DNA of 64,000 bases from assembly GCF_046630445.1 (NCBI RefSeq), contig NC_092341.1, positions 219,509,501-219,573,500 on the forward strand. The letters run 5' to 3'. The stretch comes from Rutidosis leptorrhynchoides (Eukaryota; Streptophyta; Magnoliopsida; Asterales; Asteraceae). Shown piece by piece: positions 55,603 through 64,000 of this stretch. Numbering within the stretch: the first letter of the stretch is position 1; every line of letters begins with the position of its first letter. Under the pieces are notes generated by a model that had not been told where the DNA came from, did not search any database, and worked only from the letters and a program-made list of their open reading frames with translations. Position numbers and translations under genes: made by a program.

Positions 55603-56996
55603 CGTGTTTATTTTAAATTTTACTTATCATTTCTTGCCTGAAAATTTCAACTTATTTTTAAGTCAATTCTCTATATGATTGAATGGTTTCGACTTGATAA
55701 GCAAACTTGTTATTATGAGTCTCAAAATTTTGAAAGGCTTTATGAAGTCATTTTATGTGACTAAATTATATTCTAATATTCCTATATTATCTATTAAATA
55801 AAAAGGTGTGACTATGTGTTTGTACGTTTCTACATATAACGTTTTTATTCGACGAATCGTCTCGGTTTTCAAACCAACGATTAGACTTTCGAGATTTCCA
55901 AATCTGAATTATTTTGATATGATATTCCGATGTCGTATGAGTTAATAAAATATTCTTATATTTTATTTCTTGAATTATTATTCTTCTTGTGTATTTAATT
56001 TGTGTAGCGATATTTTTTTCGGATCGCGCTCGTTTAATTGTTCGGGCCAATTTATAAAACCAAATTTTGATGAGTGGGTCATCTAGGACATGTTGGCTGA
56101 AATTCTCATAGATAACCCAGATTTATAGGGTGCATTAAAGTATAGTCTACAGCCTGACCTATAGCTTTAGAACATTATTACTTGCATCATACATATACAT
56201 ATCTTTTATTTTGTCACTCCGGGAGGAACTCCCATTGTGATTCACAATATTCTATAACTCACGCGCATTATCTTTATAAGATCACCTCGGTTGGTGAAAC
56301 CGAGGGATGTCACTCATGATTTCTGAAAATCTTGACATTCCTATATCATCTATCCTGGTTTTGTGTATTACGTATGTACTACATGAAATATCATCCCTGA
56401 TTTTTAAAATTTCTATGTTTGTTACTACTCATACTCATACGTATATAACCTCCTTGTTATATCACGTACCTATGTGCCCTTATGCCTTTGTGCATTGGTT
56501 TGCGAACCAGAAAATATCATTATTGACTCAAAGATTCTCGATAACTCAAAGACATTATAATGTCATTACTATTCATATTCGTTACTTTCAAAATATTTGC
56601 TTTCTCGTTATTTTTGAACATTGAACTTTCTTGACGGGTGGCGTCTACGAAACTCTAGAATGGAAGGGTTTGGATTACTAATTTAAAGGATCCTATAGCT
56701 CAAGCCCCTAGACCTGAATAGGCCATTACGAATTGAAAGTCTTTAATCAAAAGTTTATCTGATTACATACTTATCATTTTTAATCTAGACACGTCATACT
56801 GCAATTATTGCATAAATTGAGTATAAACAAATCATATCTTATCATATCTATCCCAATAGACTTTGTCTAAAACTTTTCTTAAATTTCCTCAGTAAATTAC
56901 GGAATCTTTTTGCTATATATACGTATTCGAGGAGACAGAGATATCATTCAGTATTCAACACCCATTTCATATCAAACCCTATTCCAAACACATAAT
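55603..56996 (+). other. Element 4 internal region before the pre-gag ORF
   Basis: No supported ORF. 55,655-55,750 partly repeats the element's own LTR 5' sequence (gataagcaaacttgttat..tctcaaaattttga compared with 52,546-52,580). Confidence 0.5.
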
Positions 56997-57545
56997 ATGG
57001 ATTCCTCGAACTCCTCGAGCTCCAATGGCAGCGTAACTGGAATAAACAAACCAATTAGCCATAATCTATTTTGGATGAATTGGGGGTGGGTTCGTAGTCG
57101 ACTCAATCAATGGAGAAGTGAAGAAGGTGATCCTTTTCACCCACCACATTTCCCTATTGGTGAAGAACCTGAAGCACTTATCGACGAACCGGTTCGAAAC
57201 ACCATTTTCACCCTCATTTCCAGAACAGCTCGCCACGATTATATAATATCTAGAATTCTAGATCTTATTCGTCCCCTTGTCCGAACCGCCAATAATCCCA
57301 GTATAATATAAAAAGTCAACGAGCTTCGTGCTCGAGTAGTGGCTCTGGAGAATATGGTGCAATATCTACAAGCATCAGCAGCACCAGCAGCATAACCAGC
57401 ACCACCAGTACCATCAGCATCACCACCAACAGCACCATTACCAACAACAACATCCGCATCCCACGCCTCAACATCACACTCGGTACCTCAAACATCAACA
57501 TCATGCGCACATAGATACCAAGGAATATTAGTAATACTGAGTTAA
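56997..57545 (+). pseudogene. Decayed pre-gag ORF of Element 4
   Basis: The frame from ATG 56997 (MDSSNSSSSNGS) is open for 104 codons, including a Trp-rich segment (LFWMNWGWVRSRLNQWRSEE) and TLISRTARHDYIISRILDLI. After TAA at 57309 the same frame continues with a coiled-coil-like heptad segment (VNELRARVVALENMVQYLQA) and, after a second TAA at 57393, a Pro/Ala/Thr/Ser-rich tail up to TAA 57543. The continuity of protein-like composition across both stops suggests one ORF of about 182 codons with two nonsense mutations. It has no similarity that I can see to the acidic or F-box ORFs of Element 1. It could be the N-terminus of a gag or an element-specific ORF. Confidence 0.5.
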
Positions 57546-58049
57546 GATGTATTGACTCATTCTTCCTGAAGATTATATATGTATACTTTATATATATATA
57601 TATGGTTTGGAACAATAATAAATCTTTTCGTACTAAAGCTATTACGTGGGAATCTTAACTAGTATGTACTACTTGGTTAATTATATCACTAATATGCTAT
57701 GATGTACATCCTTCGTTAATGACTTAACAATCGTTAATCACTGCTTCAACACAATAAACTCCATTTCATAATAAACCAAGTTCATTATTCAAATACATGT
57801 TTGATTGTATACTTTCATTTTCGATGTACTCGAAACCTTTTTGAAAATATTATTCGTGGCTTGAGAAGTTCACAAGAATTCCACGAGCACCAACATCATA
57901 TACCGAGGTATATCAATAACAATGAACGATAAAGTATTGATTCATAACTTCATTAAAGAAATATTCCGCGAAGATTATGTAATCTCTAAGGTTTTAGAGA
58001 TTATTTATTCTTGTTTCAACTGCAAATCAAATGAGTTTAATATTACATT

Positions 58050-61000
58050 TGTAGTGACCCGAACTTTTCCATGTTTATATATATATATATATTAAATGAA
58101 ATTGTTATTTACATGATTATGTGTTTCCAACATGTTAAGCAATCAAACTTGTTAAGACTTGATTAATTGAAATATGTTTCATATAGACAATTGACCACCC
58201 AAGTTGACCGGTGATTTACGAACGTTAAAACTTGTAAAAACTATATGATGACATATATATGGATATATATATATAGTTACCATGATACTATGATAAGTAA
58301 ACATATCATTAAGTATATTAACAATGAACTACATATGTAAAAACAAGACTACTAACTTAATGATTTTTAAACGAGACATATATGTAACGATTATCGTTGT
58401 AAAGACATTTAATGTATATATATCATTTAAGAGATATTCATACATGATAATATCATGATAATATAATAATTTAAAATCTCATTTGATATTATAAACATTG
58501 GGTTAACAACATTTAACAAGATCTTAACCTAAAGGTTTCAAAACAACACTTACATGTAACGACTAACGATGACTTAATGACTCAGTTAAAATGTATATAC
58601 ATGTAGTGTTTTAATATGTATTTATACACTTTTGAAAGACTTCAATACACTTATCAAAATACTTCTACTTAACAAAAATGCTTACAATTACATCCTCGTT
58701 CAGTTTCATCAACAATTCTACTCGTATGCACCCGTATTCGTACTCGTACAATACACAGCTTTTAGATGTATGTACTATTGGTATATACACTCCAATGATC
58801 AGCCCTTAGCAGCCCATGTGAGTCACATAACACATGTGGGAACCATCATTTAGCAACTAGCATGAAATATCTCATAAAATTACAAAAATATGAGTAATCA
58901 TTCATGACTTATTTACATGAAAACAAAATTACATATCCTTTATATCTAATCCATACACCAACGACCAAAAACACCTACAAACACTTTCATTCTTCAATTT
59001 TCTTCATCTAATTGATCTCTCTCAAGTTCTATCTTCAAGTTCTAAGTGTTCTTCATATATTCTACAAGTTCTAGTTACATAAAATCAAGAATACTTTCAA
59101 GTTTGCTAGCTCACTTCCAATCTTGTAAGGTGATCATCCAACCTCAAGAAATCTTTGTTTCTTACAGTAGGTTATCATTCTAATACAAGGTAATAATTAT
59201 ATTCAAACTTTGGTTCAATTTCTATAACTATAACAATCTTATTTCAAGTGATGATCTTACTTGAACTTGTTTTCGTGTCATGATTCTGCTTCAAGAACTT
59301 CGAGCCATCCAAGGATCCGTTGAAGCTAGATCCATTTTTCTCTTTTCCAGTAGGTTTATCCAAGGAACTTAAGGTAGTAATGATGTTCATAACATCATTC
59401 GATTCATACATATAAAGCTATCTTATTCGAAGGTTTAAACTTGTAATCACTAGAACATAGTTTAGTTAATTCTAAACTTATTCGCAAACAAAAGTTAATC
59501 CTTATAACTTGACTTTTAAAATCAACTAAACACATGTTCTATATCTATATGATACGCTAGCTTAATGATTTAAAACCTGGAAACACGAAAAACACCGAAA
59601 AACCGGATTTACGCCGTCGTAGTAACACCGCGGGCAGTTTTGGGTTAGTTAATTAAAAACTATGATAAACTTTGATTTAAAAGTTTTTATTCTTAGAAAA
59701 TTATTTTTATTATGAACATGAAACTATATCCAAAAATTATGGTTAAACTCAAAGTGGAAGTATGTTTTCTAAAATGGTCATATAGACGTCGTTCTTTCGA
59801 CTGAAATGACTACCTTTACAAAAATGACTTGTAACTTATTTTTCTGACTATAAACCTATACTTTTTCTATTTAGATTCATAAAATAGAGTTCAATATGAA
59901 ACCATAGCAATTTGATTCACTCAAAACGGATTTAAAATGAAGAAGTTATGGGTAAAACAAGATTGGATAATTTTTCTCATTTTAGCTACGTGAAAATTGG
60001 TAACAAATCTATTCCAACCATAACTTAATCAACTTGTATTATATATTATGTAATCTTGAGATACCATAGACACGTATACAATGTTTCGACCTATCATGTC
60101 GACACATCTATATATATTTCGGAACAACCATAGACACTCTATATGTGAATGTTGGAGTTAGCTATACAGGGTTGAGGTTGATTCCAAAATATATATAGTT
60201 TGAGTTGTGATCAATACTGAGATACGTATACACTGGGTTGTGGATTGATTCAAGATAATATTTATCGATTTATTTCTGTACATCTAACTGTGGACAACTA
60301 GTTGTAGGTTACTAACGAGGACAGCTGACTTAATAAACTTAAAACATCAAAATATATTAAAAGTGTTGTAAATATATTTTGAACATACTTTGATATATAT
60401 GTATATATTGTTATAGGTTCGTGAATCAACCAGTGGCCAAGTCTTACTTTCCGACGAAGTAAAAATCTGTGAAAGTGAGTTATAGTCCCACTTTTAAAAT
60501 CTAATATTTTTGGGATGAGAATACATGCAGGTTTTATAAATGATTTACAAAATAGGCACAAGTACGTGAAACTACATTCTATGGTTGAATTATCGAAATC
60601 GAATATGCCCCTTTTTATTAAGTCTGGTAATCTAAGAATTAGGGAACAGACACCTTAATTGACGCGAATCCTAAAGATAGATCTATTGGGCCTAACAAAC
60701 CCCATCCAAAGTACCGGATGCTTTAGTACTTCGAAATTTATATCATATCCGAAGGGTGTCCAGGAATGATGGGGATATTCTTATATATGCATCTTGTTAA
60801 TGTCGGTTACCAGGTGTTCACCATATGAATGATATTTATCTCTATGTATGGGATGTGTATTGAAATATGAAATATTGTGGTCTATTATTATGATTTGATA
60901 TATATAGGTTAAACCTATAACTCACCAACATTTTTGTTGACGTTTTAAGCATGTTTATTCTCAGGTGATTATTAAGAGCTTCCGCTGTCGCATACTTAAA

Positions 61001-61309
61001 TAAGGACGAGATTTAGAGTCCATGCTTGTATGATATTGTGTAAAAACTGCATTCAAGAAACTTATTTTGTTGTAACATATTTGTATTGTAAACTATTATG
61101 TAATGGTCGTGTGTAAACAGGATATTTTAGATTATCATTATTTGATAATCTACGTAAAGCTTTTTAAAACCTTTATCTATGAAATAAAGGTTATGGTTTG
61201 TTTTAAAAATGAATGCACTCTTTGAAAAACGTCTCATATAGAGGTCAAAACCTCGCAACGAAATCAATTAATATGGAACGTTTTTAATCAATAAGAACGG
61301 GACATTTCA
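58050..61309 (+). repeat. Element 3 5' LTR (3,260 bp)
   Basis: TGTAGTGACCCG to GGGACATTTCA, clearly homologous along its whole length to the Element 1 LTRs but with more differences from them than those two have from each other. Confidence 0.94.
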
Positions 61310-61311
61310 GT

Positions 61312-61323
61312 TGGTATCCGAGC
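61312..61323 (+). promoter_or_regulatory. Primer binding site of Element 3
   Basis: tggtatccgagc, differing from the canonical tggtatcagagc at one position. Confidence 0.85.
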
Positions 61324-61518
61324 GTTGGTCTTAGAGAACCAGAATTTTGCATTAGTTTGTCTTATCGAGTTTGTTAAGATGCATTAGTGAGTCTGAACTT
61401 CGACCGTGTTTACTTGAAAAATGATTGCTTAACAAATTTTGTTGGAAACTATATATTTTTAACATGTGAATATTATGTGATATATTAATCTCTTAACGCG
61501 TTTGATATTATGTGATAG

Positions 61519-62094
61519 ATGTCTACCTCTAGAACAAGTCCCATTGACTCACCTAATAATAATGAAGAGTCAAATGTAAATTGGAATGATTCGTGGACTG
61601 ATTCACAAGTTCCCGAAGAGGAACCGGAAGAAGAGTCGGAACCGGAAGAAGAATCGGAACCGGAAGAAGAATCGGAACCGGATGAAGAAATAGAACCGGT
61701 GGGGGAAATAATAAAACGGTTAAGTAAAAGAAAATCCTCAACCAACCGACCAAGGTTAATTATGGTCAATGGTGTTTCCGCCAAGGAAGCAAAATATTGG
61801 GAGGATTACCAATTCTCCGATGAATCGGATTCCGACGAGAATTCCGATGATGTTATAGAAATTACCCCAACTGAATTTAAAAAGGCAAAAGAAAATAATA
61901 AGGGAAAGGGTATAAAAATAGAGAAACCTAATTCCAACCCCGATGAACTTTATATGTATCGTCAACCCCCGAAGTCCTTAAGTTGTAACAATGACCCGGG
62001 AACCTCTAAACCACCAGGTTTTTCTAAACCAATGTGGAAAACGACGGCTCGTATTAGGGGAACATCATATATCCCTAGAAACTTGGCAAAATGA
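61519..62094 (+). CDS. Acidic low-complexity ORF of Element 3 (C-terminally shortened)
   Basis: 191 residues, homologous from start to end to the Element 1 acidic ORF, with the same EEESEPE repeats and the LYMYRQPPKSLSC segment. A CGA-to-TGA change at 62092 removes the last 13 residues (the TKTEEEETSESE end); otherwise the frame is open. By-eye differences are a handful of substitutions (for example S/P, V/I, W/G near the repeats). Its function is unknown. Confidence 0.7.
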   Translation: MSTSRTSPIDSPNNNEESNVNWNDSWTDSQVPEEEPEEESEPEEESEPEEESEPDEEIEPVGEIIKRLSKRKSSTNRPRLIMVNGVSAKEAKYWEDYQFSDESDSDENSDDVIEITPTEFKKAKENNKGKGIKIEKPNSNPDELYMYRQPPKSLSCNNDPGTSKPPGFSKPMWKTTARIRGTSYIPRNLAK

Positions 62095-62270
62095 ACCAAA
62101 ACCGAAGAAGAAGAAACAAGCGAGTCGGAATAAGATAGTTGTATTCGTGTGGTGTAATATATGTAATATAGTGTGCTTATGCTTTATGATATATGTAAAA
62201 ATTGCTTGTATTAATAAGTATTTTTTTTATGAATCTAACTCTTGTCTATTTTACAGTATAAAAACACAAA

Positions 62271-62954
62271 ATGGATAGACAACCCAATATTTTAAGAGAC
62301 CTACCCGGAGACATGATTGATGAAATCTTGTCTAGAGTCGGTCAGAATTCTTCGGCACAACTATTTAAGGCGAGATCAGTTTGTAAGACATTATAAGAAC
62401 GTTCCAAGAATGCCTTGGTTTATAAAAGGCTTTCGTTCGAAAGATGGGGGATATCACATTGGGAAATCCATAAGTTACGATGTGTTAACTTTGACACATA
62501 TATTGCGGGGAACCCAAATGCTATTTTACGCAATGGGTTAAGAAATTATTTTGACTCAATATATCCGAATATTGGACTTCGTGATTTAGAAAAAGCGGCT
62601 AACATGCAACATAAAGAAGCATGTTATGCTTACGGATTAGGAATGTTCGCTTCTCACCAAAGTGAGAACAAGAACATCGGGCTACAACTATTAAACAAAA
62701 TGTTTCCACAAGTGACGGAGTCGGTAATTGGGGTAAGAAATGAGGTTTTTAGATTGTTACGGGACTGTTGGACATTACGTAACCCTCGTCCCTTTGAGGA
62801 CGTTACAACACACTATCTTATCAACGGCCATAATGGTTATGTTCCACAAGACCAAGGATGGGAAGTAATCCTAGTAAAACCAGAATGCATGACTTGTTTC
62901 TGGACGTATGAATTACGTGTCTTTATTGCCTTTGCTGAACGACTTGTGTACTAG
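62271..62954 (+). pseudogene. F-box ORF of Element 3, interrupted at codon 42
   Basis: Homologue of the 227-residue F-box protein of Element 1. TAA at 62394-62396 replaces a GAA-containing context (cattataag against cattcgaag) and cuts the protein within the F-box. After the stop the same frame is open to TAG 62952, with an internal ATG at 62415 that could only give a protein without the F-box. The Sel1-like region and the C-terminal CMTCFWTYELRVF are well conserved. The acceptor-like ttttacag before the ATG is also conserved. Confidence 0.88.
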
Positions 62955-63295
62955 CTAGAATTATCTTCACAACCATCTTGTATCAAATTTATTGTGTGCT
63001 ATATTTCATGCTATATGTAAAATAAGCGGTATTGTAAGTTTGTAAAATATTGTGTAAAAGTTTGAACGCGAAATATTATTATAATCAGTTTTTCATATAG
63101 AATTGTAGTAGTTGAATTGTATATTAGCTACTAAGTATGAACTTAACGGGTAGGTACTACCCGAATTTAAACTTATAAAACGCTAATATGAAGAAAAAGA
63201 TTTTATAAATGAGTTCATATTATGCTACGAAATACTATTAACTACTCTTAATATTCTGTATGATTAACTTGTTCCATTTGACTATTTTGAAGGAA

Positions 63296-64000
63296 ATGGC
63301 ACCGACTACTCGACACACCTTGAATATGAATGAAGAGGAATTCTGTACTTTTCTAGCTTCAAACATAGCCGCAGTACAGGCTGCGCTACATACCAACAAT
63401 AACCTTAGATCTAGCAGTACAGGAAATCGTGTAGGATGCACCTACAAAGAATTCACTGCCTGCAAACCTTTAGAATTTGATGGAACCGAAGGACCGATCG
63501 GATTGAAACGGTGGACCGAGAAGGTCGAATCGGTGTTTGCCATAAGTAAGTGTACTGAAGAGGACAAAGTGAAGTACGCTACGCATACCTTCACAGGTTC
63601 TGCGTTAACATGGTGGAATACCTATTTAGAGTAAGTGAGACAAGACGATGCGTATGCACTACCGTGGTCAGTATTCAAGCACTTGATGAACGAGAAGTAC
63701 CGTCCCAGAACCGAGGTCAATAAGCTCAAGACAGAACTTAGAGGGTTACGAACCCAAGGATTTGATATTACCACGTACGAAAGACGATTCACAGAATTGT
63801 GCCTATTGTGTCCGGGAGCATTCGAAGATGAGGAAGAGAAGATCGACGCGTTTGTGAAAGGATTACCGGAAAGAATCCAAGAAGATATAAGTTCACACGA
63901 GCCCGCCTCCATACAACAGGCATGTAGAATGGCTCACAAACTAGTGAACCAGATTGAAGAAAGAATTAAAGAACAGACTGCTGAAGAGGCCAATGTGAAG
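63296..64000 (+). pseudogene. Gag start of Element 3, with a nonsense codon, truncated by the window end
   Basis: Homologous to residues from MAPTTRH on of the Element 1 gag. The frame stops at TAA 63632-63634 (CAA-to-TAA relative to Element 1) and then continues in the same frame to the window end ([20 protein letters not shown]). It is a non-functional copy. Confidence 0.92.

Larger units (their letters stand above)
58050..64000 (+). mobile_element. Element 3: second copy of the F-box-carrying gypsy element (runs off the window)
   Basis: Same family as Element 1: LTR 58050-61309, PBS variant, acidic ORF, F-box ORF and gag in the same order. It is inserted in Element 4; the 5 bases before it are acatt. 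Three coding breaks are visible (acidic ORF stop 62092, F-box stop 62394, gag stop 63632). The 3' part lies beyond the window. Confidence 0.93.

Noticed and set aside
55787..56624. ORFs of about 90-105 residues in the Element 4 internal region
   Set aside because: AT-rich composition, no recognisable domain, no plausible context; not separable from chance.

Overview
The window is nuclear DNA from a flowering plant, probably a eudicot. Asteraceae is my guess, but nothing here proves it. The evidence is spliced plant genes at the left end, long AT-rich introns, (AT)n and (ATT)n microsatellites, and large nested Ty3/gypsy chromovirus-type LTR retrotransposons. No rRNA, organelle or bacterial signal was seen.

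Genic part (1-12,430). The last exon of an LRR receptor-like kinase (RLK902/RKL1 type, with an altered HRD catalytic loop) ends at 778. Facing it tail to tail is a complete seven-exon gene for translation initiation factor eIF2B subunit delta on the minus strand (12,341 down to 1,692). The exon phases fit throughout and give a 642-residue protein. Its introns hold a 5'-truncated LINE ORF1 insertion with a 17-bp target duplication, two MITE-like elements, and a diverged second copy of the first exon with a phase-compatible donor and its own telo-box.

Middle part (12,430-27,440). No complete gene is visible. It holds minus-strand LTR fragments, one complete solo LTR (24,092-26,946, TSD ggttg), a fragment of another LTR, microsatellites, and a tentative Helitron-like tract that includes a broken RRM exon like those of chloroplast ribonucleoproteins.

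Right part (27,448-64,000). This is a stack of retrotransposons. Element 2 (27,448-49,415, TSD tttta) has a gag-pol frame broken by six nonsense codons. Element 1 (28,990-42,096, TSD atagc) is inserted in its 5' LTR. It is young and structurally intact, with an uninterrupted gag-pol. Element 4 starts at 52,492 and is interrupted by Element 3 (58,050 to the window end), a relative of Element 1.

Elements 1 and 3 carry two extra sense ORFs between the primer binding site and gag: an acidic low-complexity protein and an F-box protein with Sel1-like repeats. This looks like host-gene capture maintained by an LTR retrotransposon, and it is the most interesting feature here. The F-box frame is open in Element 1 and has a stop at codon 42 in Element 3. 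A second unexplained structure is an 11-bp inverted repeat pair (GATTCACGAAC / GTTCGTGAATC), 1.8-2.2 kb apart, inside the LTRs of three otherwise diverged families.
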